Source: Clostridia bacterium (lineage in GTDB: Bacteria > Bacillota > Clostridia > Oscillospirales > Acutalibacteraceae). Taken from it: a stretch of 11,638 bases of DNA. Below the pieces are notes generated by a model. That model did no database searches. It was not told the DNA's origin and worked only from the letters and a program-made list of their open reading frames with translations. The translations under genes were made by a program, and so were the position numbers. The stretch is from contig JAGAZW010000198.1 of the NCBI GenBank assembly GCA_017939855.1, positions 1 through 11,638 on the forward strand. Reading direction: 5' to 3'. Position 1 is the first letter of the stretch. Every line of letters begins with the position of its first letter. Below are positions 1-6,905 of the stretch, in pieces.

Positions 1-342
1 TATAGTAGTGATGGCTCTTCAAACATTAATGTTACTCTTGAAAGAAAAACGGCATCACAGCTTAAAAAAATGGATTTAGACGAAGTGATGGTGAACGTAT
101 TGGAAAGAGTAGAGGACGCATATAAAAACGCAGGATTTACAAATTTTAGCGGAGAAATTGTTGAAATAGAGATTGACGATAAAAAGTTTGTCGGGGGCAA
201 AACTACCGTTACAAACGGTCCCAATAAAATATGTCAGAAGCAAATTCTTATTAAGTGCGACCAATATGTTGCCTCTGTTACCGTGACTGCGGGCTCCCAT
301 AACACGGTGGACAATTTGCTAAAAGGCTTTTATCTAGTATAA
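1..342 (+). CDS. C-terminal part of an unrecognised, probably exported protein (5' truncated by window)
   Basis: The reading frame is open from base 1 to a TAA at 340-342, giving 113 residues. It has no stop upstream of the first internal ATG at 70, so the gene almost certainly begins before the window. The visible part starts with a Ser/Asn/Gly-rich stretch (SSDGSSN), then a predicted helix (roughly residues 20-40, LKKMDLDEVM) and alternating beta-like segments ending in a helix (VDNLLKGFYLV). This compact alpha/beta pattern resembles C-terminal domains of Clostridial lipoproteins, but without the N-terminus I cannot see a signal peptide or lipobox. No catalytic motif is recognisable and no function is proposed. 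The gene converges on spoIID and ends at the bidirectional hairpin at 351-382. Confidence 0.7.
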   Translation, partial: YSSDGSSNINVTLERKTASQLKKMDLDEVMVNVLERVEDAYKNAGFTNFSGEIVEIEIDDKKFVGGKTTVTNGPNKICQKQILIKCDQYVASVTVTAGSHNTVDNLLKGFYLV

Positions 343-350
343 TATTGACA

Positions 351-382
351 TCAGCCACACAAAAATTTGTGTGGCTGATTTT
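351..382. terminator. Bidirectional rho-independent terminator between the partial CDS and spoIID
   Basis: A 13-bp perfect inverted repeat (351-363 with 366-378) is followed by TTTT on the plus strand. It sits between two convergent genes that end at 342 and 384, so it can serve both. The T tract on the plus side is short. Confidence 0.75.
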
Positions 383-383
383 G

Positions 384-1328
384 CTAATTTTCTACTATTT
401 TACATCCCGGATAATACCAATACAGTATTTCTTTATATGAGCTGCCCTGTTTTGCCATATAGTCTGCTCCACTCTGGCTCATTCCCACGCCGTGTCCGTA
501 TCCGAAGACAGTAAATGTAAAGTTGTCTCCTGATTTAGCGATGTCGAACGCCGCAGATCGAAGATTTAAAGCTTTTTGAAGCTCACTTCCTGTAAAAGTG
601 GCACCACCGAAGGAAACAGACCTAACATATTTTGTTTGAGTTTGAACGATATCAGAAAAATCCGTGCCTGAAGCCGAAAGCTTTTCATTGATTTCGGCAT
701 TTGAAAAGGTTGCGGTAGAGACATAGTCTTTGTTAAGCTTATCACCAATGCTGTCTACGGATGTAAGATATGGTATTTCCTTGCCCCAAACATCAGACGA
801 GGGGTTAGTTTTGCCGGGCGAGATGGCGTGGTAAACGGTGAGAGCAGTTTTTCCGTTATGGCATACAAGCTGACCCTCAACCGCTGACACAACATTCTTA
901 ATTTTCGAATAATATGCCTCATAGTTTTCTCCCCACTTTTCCTTCATCTGCTGAATAGAACAATATGCCTGATCGGTACTAAAGTTGGTAGTTAAATCAT
1001 AATTATTGTTTGAGGTGTCACGTCGGTAACAGGCGAAGGTGTAGGCGGCGACAGCCTGAGCTTTCAAAGCCTCTTCGTCGTAAAGCGCCGGCATTTCAGC
1101 CGCTACAACGCCTATGATATATTCGGTTGCATCAATTTCTTTTATTTCTCCGGTGTCGTCTATAAGAAGTTTAAATTTATCATAAAACTTTGCCTTGGGC
1201 TGACTGTCAGAAATTTTTATGTCTGCCGAAACTGACTTGGCGTCGACTTTTTTGGCTGCCACAGTCCATAAAGGGATAATAAGCAGAGCAATAATGCTCG
1301 AAAGACCCGAAATAAAAATGCTTTTCAT
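384..1328 (-). CDS. spoIID: Stage II sporulation protein D (SpoIID), peptidoglycan lytic transglycosylase
   Basis: SpoIID-family enzymes cleave glycan strands of peptidoglycan. In sporulating Firmicutes SpoIID works with SpoIIM and SpoIIP to thin septal wall and drive engulfment of the forespore. The 314-residue protein has one N-terminal membrane anchor (about residues 5-25, rich in I/L). The family core follows: IIGVVAAEMP (71-80), where E78 matches the essential catalytic glutamate of SpoIID; then AQAVAAYTFA, YHAISPGKT with SDVWG, and the C-terminal GYGHGVGMSQSGA and YWYYPG motifs. The frame stays open 30 codons further upstream. I chose the ATG at 1328 because GGAG lies 8 nt ahead of it and the anchor begins there. 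The usual HSTSGG-like motif reads HAISPG here. Sigma-E control is expected from the family, but I see no convincing sigma-E promoter. The other two engulfment genes are not in the window. Confidence 0.93.
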   Translation of the reverse strand: MKSIFISGLSSIIALLIIPLWTVAAKKVDAKSVSADIKISDSQPKAKFYDKFKLLIDDTGEIKEIDATEYIIGVVAAEMPALYDEEALKAQAVAAYTFACYRRDTSNNNYDLTTNFSTDQAYCSIQQMKEKWGENYEAYYSKIKNVVSAVEGQLVCHNGKTALTVYHAISPGKTNPSSDVWGKEIPYLTSVDSIGDKLNKDYVSTATFSNAEINEKLSASGTDFSDIVQTQTKYVRSVSFGGATFTGSELQKALNLRSAAFDIAKSGDNFTFTVFGYGHGVGMSQSGADYMAKQGSSYKEILYWYYPGCKIVEN

Positions 1329-1359
1329 TGTTTTTTCTCCTTCTTTTGCGTTTTTATGG

Positions 1360-1388
1360 TTGACTTTTAGGGTATATTTATATAAAAT
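1360..1388 (+). promoter_or_regulatory. Sigma-A promoter for the membrane protein gene
   Basis: TTGACT (1360-1365) and TAAAAT (1383-1388) are separated by exactly 17 nt. A start of transcription near 1395 leaves the AGGTG ribosome-binding site at 1426-1430 inside the leader, seven bases before the ATG at 1438. Confidence 0.6.
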
Positions 1389-1437
1389 AAATATGTATTG
1401 ACATTTAATTAAATTCATTATAATCAGGTGTGTATCT

Positions 1438-2304
1438 ATGCGTTATAAATATATATTAACTGTTTTTCTTGCTTCTTTGCCTGTAGTGATTTGCGCTCGT
1501 GCGTTACAGCTGATTCAGCTGACCGACCACACAACCGGTTTTATGAGCAGGAATAAACCGGCGATTGTTGTAACCGGATTTATAGCCGTTATTATATTAA
1601 CGGTCTCCTGCTGCTGTGCTACGGTAAGACGTGCACCACTCAGGACTCCTAAAGTGAGAAAGCCTTTGGGAATAGGTGCTTTTTTGATGGTGATATCCAT
1701 CGCTTTTGATTTAGCGGCTGTTCTGTCTTTGGGATATCTTGGGGTTTGGCAAAAACTGTTGCTGGTTTTACTTGCTGTATGCACAATGATATTCTTTATG
1801 CTTTATGCCTGGAAGGCTGTAAAAAGATACCGTCTTGAAAAGCTTTTGTATGCTGTTCCGACGATCTATTTTGCAGCAAGACTGGTATTTACCTTTATCT
1901 CAATCGCAACACAAGCCCTAATAGCTATAAATGCGTATATGATATTAGCCCAATGTGCGACGCTGCTATTTATGTTTGAATTCGCAAAAATCGCCAACGG
2001 CTACGGTAAGGACAAAAGCTATAAGAGAATTCTTATTACAGGAGCCTTCTCGGTTATGTTTAATGCCGTTTTCTCGGTTCCCGAAATGTTCCTTTTACTA
2101 ACCGACGTAAAAGCCACAGAGCACCAGCCCCCGACAATGTTTATATCGTCTATGCTGACAGGTGTCTTTGTTGTTATATATTTAATGGCTCACTTTTCCA
2201 ACAAAAACCTGAAGGATCATCGTTATCGTCATAAAAAGGAAGACCAAGAGGCGAAATTTCTTAAAATTGATTCTCCGACACACGAATTTTATTACGGCGA
2301 CTAA
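1438..2304 (+). CDS. Polytopic membrane protein of unknown function
   Basis: This is a 288-residue integral membrane protein that I do not recognise. Hydrophobic segments fall at about residues 3-22, 40-60, 78-100, 104-125, 138-160, 163-187, 198-220 and 230-250, so about eight spans are likely. A roughly 38-residue charged tail (KDHRYRHKKEDQ, ending HEFYYGD) is probably cytoplasmic. A short basic loop (VRRAPLRTPKVRKP, about 63-76) separates spans 2 and 3, which fits a positive-inside orientation. There is a CCC cluster at the end of span 2. No transporter, kinase or protease signature is visible. The ATG at 1438 is supported by AGGTG seven bases upstream and by starting right before the first span. 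It is transcribed alone, divergent from spoIID, and closed by a terminator. A sporulation link through that divergence is only a guess. Confidence 0.8.
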   Translation: MRYKYILTVFLASLPVVICARALQLIQLTDHTTGFMSRNKPAIVVTGFIAVIILTVSCCCATVRRAPLRTPKVRKPLGIGAFLMVISIAFDLAAVLSLGYLGVWQKLLLVLLAVCTMIFFMLYAWKAVKRYRLEKLLYAVPTIYFAARLVFTFISIATQALIAINAYMILAQCATLLFMFEFAKIANGYGKDKSYKRILITGAFSVMFNAVFSVPEMFLLLTDVKATEHQPPTMFISSMLTGVFVVIYLMAHFSNKNLKDHRYRHKKEDQEAKFLKIDSPTHEFYYGD

Positions 2305-2310
2305 AAATTT

Positions 2311-2338
2311 CCCGTGACTTTTAAAGTCACGGGTTTTT
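2311..2338. terminator. Bidirectional terminator between membrane protein gene and M50 protease gene
   Basis: A 10-bp perfect stem (2311-2320 with 2324-2333, CCCGTGACTT arm) has a 3-nt loop and is followed by TTTTT. The opposite strand also reads into a T run (AAATTTTTAG). It lies between convergent genes; the stop codon of the M50 gene overlaps the plus-strand T tract. Confidence 0.9.
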
Positions 2339-2933
2339 ATTGTTTTATGAGGGACGAAAGGATAAGATAAATCGCAATAGCAAAAAAGGAGAGATTGGTT
2401 TTATCCCAAAGGCAAAAAAATACACCTAAAAAGAAGAAAAAAGCGCCGAAGAAAAGCGAAATAATACGAACAACCCTCTCACCCTTATAAGGATCGTTTG
2501 TTTTGCGTGATATAATACAAGATATTATTAAGCCGCCGTCAAGACCCCAGACAGGGAGAAGATTAAAGGCAGCCGTACAAAAATTTATGAGAGCAAATTC
2601 GAGGATCCATAGTTTATCGCTTATAAAAAAATCAATAAGGAAGACGGAGCCTACCAAAATGTTTGCTATAGGACCGGCAGCGGCAATTAATTCTTCGCCG
2701 TATTTCTTTCTCGATGCCGATCTTACAATTTGAACACTCGCCGGGATAAGTCTTACCGATTTAGGCCCACAGTTGCACATCCACATCATAAGCAAATGTG
2801 CCGCTTCGTGAATTGTAACGGCAATTATCAGGTGGAAAATATATCCTGTTCTATCAAGGGCTATCATAAAGCAAATGAGCGCCCAGAAAAGAAAAGATAT
2901 ATAAATTTTAGTGCCCATTAATTTAATTTCCAT
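2337..2933 (-). CDS. SpoIVFB-like M50 family site-2 (intramembrane) zinc metalloprotease
   Basis: M50 site-2 proteases cut substrates within or near the membrane. SpoIVFB activates pro-sigma-K in the mother cell of sporulating Bacilli and Clostridia. This 198-residue protein has the zinc motif HEAAH (H42, E43, H46) in a membrane helix and the second motif NLLPVWGLDGG (124-134), whose D132 is the third zinc ligand. About five to six hydrophobic segments are visible. B. subtilis SpoIVFB reads NLLPIWPLDGG at the same place, which is why I place the protein near that branch. That enzyme is about 90 residues longer because of a C-terminal CBS domain, which is absent here. The ATG at 2933 has GAGGTG with a 7-nt spacer and overlaps the end of the preceding 62-aa gene by 11 nt, so translational coupling is likely. 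The substrate is not shown by the sequence; pro-sigma-K or another membrane protein are alternatives. Confidence 0.88.
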   Translation of the reverse strand: MEIKLMGTKIYISFLFWALICFMIALDRTGYIFHLIIAVTIHEAAHLLMMWMCNCGPKSVRLIPASVQIVRSASRKKYGEELIAAAGPIANILVGSVFLIDFFISDKLWILEFALINFCTAAFNLLPVWGLDGGLIISCIISRKTNDPYKGERVVRIISLFFGAFFFFLGVFFCLWDKTNLSFFAIAIYLILSSLIKQ

Positions 2934-3111
2934 CTTTTAACACCTCATCTGCGGTGGTGGTGCTTAATATTTCAGTTTTGTAAAAATCTTCAATTTGATT
3001 GTATGATTTTTCAGAAACAAACTTGACAGCGAGTATTGAAATTGCCAACAGTAGAACACAAATAATCTGTATGATTAATATAGCAGGCAGTCGCACAAAA
3101 AAATCTTTCAT
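2923..3111 (-). CDS. Short single-span membrane protein coupled to the M50 protease (possible SpoIVFA-like/M23 anchor remnant)
   Basis: This 62-residue protein has a basic N-terminus (MKDFFVRLP), one strong membrane span (about 9-31, LPAILIIQIICVLLLAISILAVKF) and a polar tail of about 30 residues (EKSYNQIEDFYKTEILSTTTADEVLKDGN). AAGG lies 7 nt before the ATG. Its last 11 bases overlap the protease gene, and its 3' end carries the protease ribosome-binding site. In many Clostridia the gene just upstream of the SpoIVFB-like protease encodes a membrane-anchored M23 peptidase or SpoIVFA-type regulator. The anchor and the short Tyr-rich helix here look like the start of such a protein, but no M23 domain follows. 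That homology is an inference from position and layout; the coding status itself is well supported. Confidence 0.7.
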   Translation of the reverse strand: MKDFFVRLPAILIIQIICVLLLAISILAVKFVSEKSYNQIEDFYKTEILSTTTADEVLKDGN

Positions 3112-3130
3112 CTCTTGACCTTCTTTTTTG

Positions 3131-3159
3131 TTGAGGTAAATAAAAAAATATGCTATACT
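3131..3159 (+). promoter_or_regulatory. Extended -10 sigma-A promoter of the ygiQ-mnmA-LUD cluster
   Basis: TTGAGG (3131-3136) and TATACT (3154-3159) are 17 nt apart, and TGC directly precedes the -10, giving an extended TGn motif. Transcription would start near 3166, leaving GGAG (3178-3181) 8 nt before the ygiQ ATG. Confidence 0.75.
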
Positions 3160-3189
3160 AAAATATATATTTAATTCGGAGTTAAGATT

Positions 3190-5061
3190 ATGCCGTTTTT
3201 ACCGTTAAATCGCAAGGAAATGGAAAGCTTAGGTTGGCGCAGAGCCGACTTTGTTATAGTTACGGGAGATGCCTATGTGGATCATCCCTCTTTTGGTACT
3301 GCCGTTATTTCGAGGGTATTGGAAAAAGAGGGCTTTAAGGTTTGTATTATCTCTCAGCCGCAGACGGATGAGGACTTTTGCATTTTTGGCGCACCACGAC
3401 TCGCATTTTTAGTAAATTCCGGAAATATAGACTCAATGGTGGCACATTATACCGCTGCAAAGAGAAAAAGAAGCGAGGATGCTTATTCTCCGGGAGGAAA
3501 GGCAGGACTTAGGCCTGATAGGGCAGTAACAGTTTATTCGAAAACGCTTAAAAGGCTATATAAAGATGTTCCGATTGCAATCGGTGGTATAGAAGCATCT
3601 CTTCGCAGATTTGCACATTATGATTATTGGGATGATTGTGTTCGTCCTTCGGTGCTTGTGGATTCGGGTGCTGATGTTCTTATGTACGGTATGGGGGAAA
3701 AGCATATAGCCGAAATTGCTCACCGACTAGACACAGGAGAAAAAATAAGCGACTTAACCGATATTTTAGGAACCTGCTATCTTGTTGATACAAAGGACTA
3801 TGAGTTTAAACCCGGCACCCGAGAGTGTCCCTCGTTTGAAGCGGTAAAGAATGCCGACGAGCAGGGTTTTAAGAAATATGCCGTTTCCTGTAAAATTCAG
3901 CAAACGGAACACGACGCTATAAGAGGCAAACGAATTATCCAACGTCACGGCAATAAAATCTTAGTTCAGAACCCGCCGATGCCGCCGCTTACTACCGAAG
4001 AGATGGACGAAGTGTATGCACTTCCCTTTATGAGAGATTACCATCCGTCCTATAAAGCCAAGGGAGGGATTCCCGGCATAGAAGAGGTAAAGTTTTCGGT
4101 TATTCATAACAGAGGATGTATTGGGGCTTGTAATTTCTGTGCGCTCGCATATCATCAAGGAAGACAAATAAGTTCAAGAAGTCATGAGTCGGTAATTGCT
4201 GAGGTTAAAAAGATTACCGAAATGGAGGATTTTAAAGGTTATATACACGACGTCGGAGGACCTACTGCAAATTTCCGGTTTCCTGCATGTAAAAAGCAGT
4301 TAAAGGCGGGGCTTTGTGCCGACAAAAAATGCTTGGCACCCGAAATGTGTAAGGCGGTGGAGGTCGACCATAGCGATTATCTTTCTCTGCTTAGAAAATT
4401 AAGAAAAATATCAAAGGTTAAAAAGGTCTTCATACGCTCGGGAATCCGTTTTGATTATCTTTTAGCCGATAGCTCTCCGGAGTTTTTTGAAGAGTTGGTC
4501 GAGCATCACATTAGCGGTCAGCTAAAGGTGGCACCGGAACATTGCTCAGACGATGTTCTTAAAAGAATGGGCAAACCAAAAGCTGAAATCTATAATAACT
4601 TCAAAAAGCGTTTTTATGAAATTACCAAACAAAAGGGGAAAGAGCAGTTCTTAGTACCCTATTTAATGTCGTCACATCCGGGAAGCACGATAAACGACGC
4701 TATAAAACTGGCGCTTTTTCTAAAAAGAGAGTCGCTGCATCCTCAACAGGTTCAGGATTTCTATCCAACCCCCGGAACCATTTCAACCTGTATGTTCTAT
4801 ACGGGACTTGACCCGATGACGATGGAAAAGGTGTATGTGCCGAAAACACCACAGCAAAAGGCGCAGCAAAGAGCGCTTTTGCAGTATTATCGTCCGGAAA
4901 ATCGGTCTTTGGTGCTGTCTGCTTTGAAAAGTGCGGGGAGATATGACCTTATAGGAACGGGGAAAAACTGTCTTGTTGCCCCCGAGCGAACCAATACTGC
5001 TCAAACAGCAAATAAAAAGAAAAAAACCATCAGAAATGTTCACAAAAAGAAAAAAGGATGA
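3190..5061 (+). CDS. ygiQ: YgiQ family radical SAM protein (UPF0313)
   Basis: This is a 623-residue radical SAM enzyme of the YgiQ family, whose substrate is not established. The N-terminal domain begins with the family signature (FLPLNRKEMESLGWRRADFVIVTGDAYVDHPSFG). The 4Fe-4S motif CxxxCxxC is C310, C314 and C317 (RGCIGACNFCALAYHQGR). Beyond it are a second cysteine group (C367, C376, C381, C387), the segment VDHSDYLSLLRKLRK and RSGIRFDYLL, and the LKVAPEH and QDFYPTPGT motifs typical of the family. E. coli YgiQ is longer, mainly at the C-terminus. Here the protein ends in a lysine-rich tail (KKKKTIRNVHKKKKG). The ATG is supported by GGAG with an 8-nt spacer. Its stop overlaps the first possible mnmA start by 4 nt (ATGA), so the two are co-transcribed. 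Linkage to mnmA hints at RNA metabolism but proves nothing. Confidence 0.95.
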   Translation: MPFLPLNRKEMESLGWRRADFVIVTGDAYVDHPSFGTAVISRVLEKEGFKVCIISQPQTDEDFCIFGAPRLAFLVNSGNIDSMVAHYTAAKRKRSEDAYSPGGKAGLRPDRAVTVYSKTLKRLYKDVPIAIGGIEASLRRFAHYDYWDDCVRPSVLVDSGADVLMYGMGEKHIAEIAHRLDTGEKISDLTDILGTCYLVDTKDYEFKPGTRECPSFEAVKNADEQGFKKYAVSCKIQQTEHDAIRGKRIIQRHGNKILVQNPPMPPLTTEEMDEVYALPFMRDYHPSYKAKGGIPGIEEVKFSVIHNRGCIGACNFCALAYHQGRQISSRSHESVIAEVKKITEMEDFKGYIHDVGGPTANFRFPACKKQLKAGLCADKKCLAPEMCKAVEVDHSDYLSLLRKLRKISKVKKVFIRSGIRFDYLLADSSPEFFEELVEHHISGQLKVAPEHCSDDVLKRMGKPKAEIYNNFKKRFYEITKQKGKEQFLVPYLMSSHPGSTINDAIKLALFLKRESLHPQQVQDFYPTPGTISTCMFYTGLDPMTMEKVYVPKTPQQKAQQRALLQYYRPENRSLVLSALKSAGRYDLIGTGKNCLVAPERTNTAQTANKKKKTIRNVHKKKKG

Positions 5062-5066
5062 AACAG

Positions 5067-6128
5067 ATGAAGATAGCTCTAGGTATGAGTGGAGGTGTGG
5101 ATTCCTCCGCTGCCGCAATTGTTTTGAAGAATAAAGGCTTTGAGGTGCTGGGCACAACCCTTTGTCTTTTTGACGGCAGTTTGCCAAAAGATGATGAGTT
5201 CGGGGAAATGAAGGTGTCAAACGAGGCGCAGTTGGCGGCTCAGGTTTGTGAAAAGCTGGGGATAGAGCACAAAATTATCGATGGCAGAAAAGAGTTTTAC
5301 AAAACAGTAATAACCGATTTTGTTAATCAATATTACGAAGGCTTTACACCTAATCCTTGTATTGTTTGCAACAAAAAGATAAAGTTCGGCTTTATGCTTG
5401 AGGCGGCTTTAAATTTGGACTGCGAAAAAATAGCAACGGGTCATTATGCAAGAATTGAAAAAGACAAAGACAGATATTTGCTAAAAAAAGCTAAGGACTC
5501 CACAAAAGACCAGTCATATGTTCTTTACCCGTTGAAACAATCCTCTCTTTCTCGCACCGAATTTCCTTTAGGGGATTATACAAAGGAACAAATAAGGGAA
5601 ATAGCAAGGGAAATTGGTCTTATAAATGCCGATAAAAAGGACAGTCAGGATATTTGCTTTGTGCCGGAAGGTGACTACGCCGACTTTATACAAAAGGTTA
5701 CGGGCAAAGGTTATCCTAAGGGTGAATATGTTAATGAGTGCGGCACCGTTTTAGGCGTCCATTCGGGCATTATAAATTATACCATAGGTCAAAGAAAGGG
5801 CCTTAAAATAGCGCTCGGCAAACCGCAGTTTGTGCTCTCAAAGGATGCTCGTACCAATCGGGTAGTTTTGGGAGATGAGAGCTCACTGTTTCATAAACGT
5901 GTTGTCGTAAAGGATATAAATATGATAGCCCAGGAAAAGCTTACCGGAGCTATTAAAGCTAAGGTAAAGCTCAGATACAGACACACAGAGCAACCCGCAA
6001 CACTTCATCCCCTGGATGAAAATCAGATACTAATAGAGTTTGACGCTCCCCAACGAGCACCCTCCCCCGGACAATCGGCAGTTTTTTACGATTCCGATAT
6101 AGTTTTGGGCGGAGGAATAATAGTGTGA
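5067..6128 (+). CDS. mnmA: tRNA-specific 2-thiouridylase MnmA
   Basis: MnmA adenylates and then thiolates U34 of the tRNAs for Lys, Glu and Gln, using persulfide sulfur passed from a cysteine desulfurase. The 353-residue product has the PP-loop ATP motif GMSGGVDSS (6-14) and the TPNPCIVCNKKIKFG segment, where C101 matches the catalytic cysteine (C102 in E. coli). ATGHYAR follows, then SQDICFVPEGDY with C197 as the second catalytic cysteine, and the C-terminal domain (NYTIGQRKGL, PSPGQSAVFY, LGGGII). An in-frame ATG at 5058 would overlap the ygiQ stop, but the AAAGG lies directly against it. The ATG at 5067 has AAAGG 9 nt upstream and gives the usual MKxxxGMSGG start, so I prefer it. It is the second gene of the ygiQ-mnmA-LUD cluster. 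Nothing essential is missing. Confidence 0.96.
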   Translation: MKIALGMSGGVDSSAAAIVLKNKGFEVLGTTLCLFDGSLPKDDEFGEMKVSNEAQLAAQVCEKLGIEHKIIDGRKEFYKTVITDFVNQYYEGFTPNPCIVCNKKIKFGFMLEAALNLDCEKIATGHYARIEKDKDRYLLKKAKDSTKDQSYVLYPLKQSSLSRTEFPLGDYTKEQIREIAREIGLINADKKDSQDICFVPEGDYADFIQKVTGKGYPKGEYVNECGTVLGVHSGIINYTIGQRKGLKIALGKPQFVLSKDARTNRVVLGDESSLFHKRVVVKDINMIAQEKLTGAIKAKVKLRYRHTEQPATLHPLDENQILIEFDAPQRAPSPGQSAVFYDSDIVLGGGIIV

Positions 6129-6147
6129 TTAAAAAAGGAGTAAAATT

Positions 6148-6801
6148 ATGGACAAATACATTGTGGAATTGTTTGAAAATTTAGAAAAAAACAACATTAA
6201 GGGTATATATGCCGAAAGTAAAGAACAAGCCGCTAAGATGGTAGAGGAAATGCTTTTCGAGGGCGCTGTTATAACGTCTGGCGGAAGTGTTTCGATTAAG
6301 GAAAGCGGCATATGGGATATTATAAAGGATAAAAAATACAGATTTTTCGATCGTTCAGACCCCACTTTAACCGAAGAACAAAGGCAGGAATGCTTCAGGG
6401 AGTCTATCGGTGCTGACTTTTATTTTTGCTCGTCGAATGCAGTTGCTCAAAACGGAGAGCTCGTTAATGTTGACGGATTTTCAAATCGTATCTCGGCAAT
6501 AGCCTTCGGACCCAAAAGGGTCATAATGGTTGTCGGTAAAAATAAGCTCGTAAAGGATGTAAATGAAGCGTTTATCAGAATAAAGAAAATTGCGGCGCCG
6601 AAAAACTGTGTAAGACTTGGAATAGATAGCCCTTGTGCGAAGTTGGGACATTGTGTGAGCCTTCTTAAAACCGAAACTCCCGCAATGACCGACGGCTGTG
6701 ACAATCAAAGACGTATTTGCCGCAACTACCTCGTTTCGTCCAAACAAAACACAAAAGATAGGATAATCGTTCTCTTTGTCAACGAAAATCTTGGTTATTG
6801 A
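6148..6801 (+). CDS. LUD-domain protein (LutC/DUF162 family, lactate-utilization-like)
   Basis: This is a 217-residue member of the LUD (DUF162) family, which includes LutC and the C-terminal part of LutB of the lactate utilisation complex. Family segments visible are ITSGGSVSIKESGIWD (42-57), CSSNAVAQNGELVNVDGFSNR (94-114), FGPKRVIMVVGKNKLV (120-135) and AAPKNCVRL. A C-terminal cysteine group follows: C163, C169, C184, C191 (PCAKLGHC, then CDNQRRICRNYLV), which could hold a metal or an Fe-S cluster. Single-gene versions like this are common in Clostridia and are often annotated as lactate utilization protein without LutA or LutB partners. No lutA or lutB is present here, so a lactate role is unproven. 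AAAGGAG lies 7 nt before the ATG, and it starts 19 nt after mnmA, so it is probably the last gene of that transcript. No hairpin terminator follows it. Confidence 0.88.
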   Translation: MDKYIVELFENLEKNNIKGIYAESKEQAAKMVEEMLFEGAVITSGGSVSIKESGIWDIIKDKKYRFFDRSDPTLTEEQRQECFRESIGADFYFCSSNAVAQNGELVNVDGFSNRISAIAFGPKRVIMVVGKNKLVKDVNEAFIRIKKIAAPKNCVRLGIDSPCAKLGHCVSLLKTETPAMTDGCDNQRRICRNYLVSSKQNTKDRIIVLFVNENLGY

Positions 6802-6822
6802 TAAAATATTACCTTTTTCTGC

Positions 6823-6851
6823 TTGATTTTGTGGATTTATAGGTATATAAT
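6823..6851 (+). promoter_or_regulatory. Sigma-A promoter of the lactaldehyde reductase gene
   Basis: TTGATT (6823-6828) and a perfect TATAAT (6846-6851) are spaced by exactly 17 nt. The predicted start of transcription is near 6858, just ahead of the palindrome at 6862-6881. Confidence 0.75.
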
Positions 6852-6861
6852 TAAATTGATT

Positions 6862-6881
6862 TTACGAAAAGTCTTTCGTAA
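6862..6881 (+). promoter_or_regulatory. 8-bp palindrome in the fucO leader (operator or mRNA 5' hairpin)
   Basis: TTACGAAA (6862-6869) and TTTCGTAA (6874-6881) are perfect inverted arms around AGTC. It begins about 4 nt after the predicted transcription start and ends 24 nt before the ATG. The bases after it are A-rich, not a T tract, so it is not a terminator for the LUD gene. It could be a repressor roadblock site or a stabilising hairpin at the mRNA 5' end. The binding factor is unknown. Confidence 0.55.
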
Positions 6882-6905
6882 TAAAAATTAAAAAGGGTGA
6901 AAAAT

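Noticed and set aside
1329..1418. Longer N-terminus for SpoIID starting at 1418
   Set aside because: There is no ribosome-binding site near that ATG, and the extra 30 residues precede the membrane anchor. GGAG sits 8 nt before the ATG at 1328.
1398..1424. TTGACA and TATAAT as the main promoter of the gene at 1438
   Set aside because: The spacer is 15 nt, and transcription from it would exclude the AGGTG ribosome-binding site. The upstream pair with a 17-nt spacer fits better.
4783..5220. 145-codon open frame on the minus strand across the ygiQ/mnmA junction
   Set aside because: It is antisense to two clear genes, has low-complexity Ser/Leu/Arg/His composition and no ribosome-binding site. 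It is a shadow frame.
6862..6881. Clostridial Rex operator
   Set aside because: The arms are TTACGAAA/TTTCGTAA rather than TTGTTAA/TTAACAA, and the overall length differs by 2 bp. The resemblance is too loose to name the regulator.
6897..6905. GTG at 6897 as the start of fucO
   Set aside because: It overlaps the AAAGGGTGA ribosome-binding site that serves the ATG at 6906, and the MNRFVLNET start matches the family.
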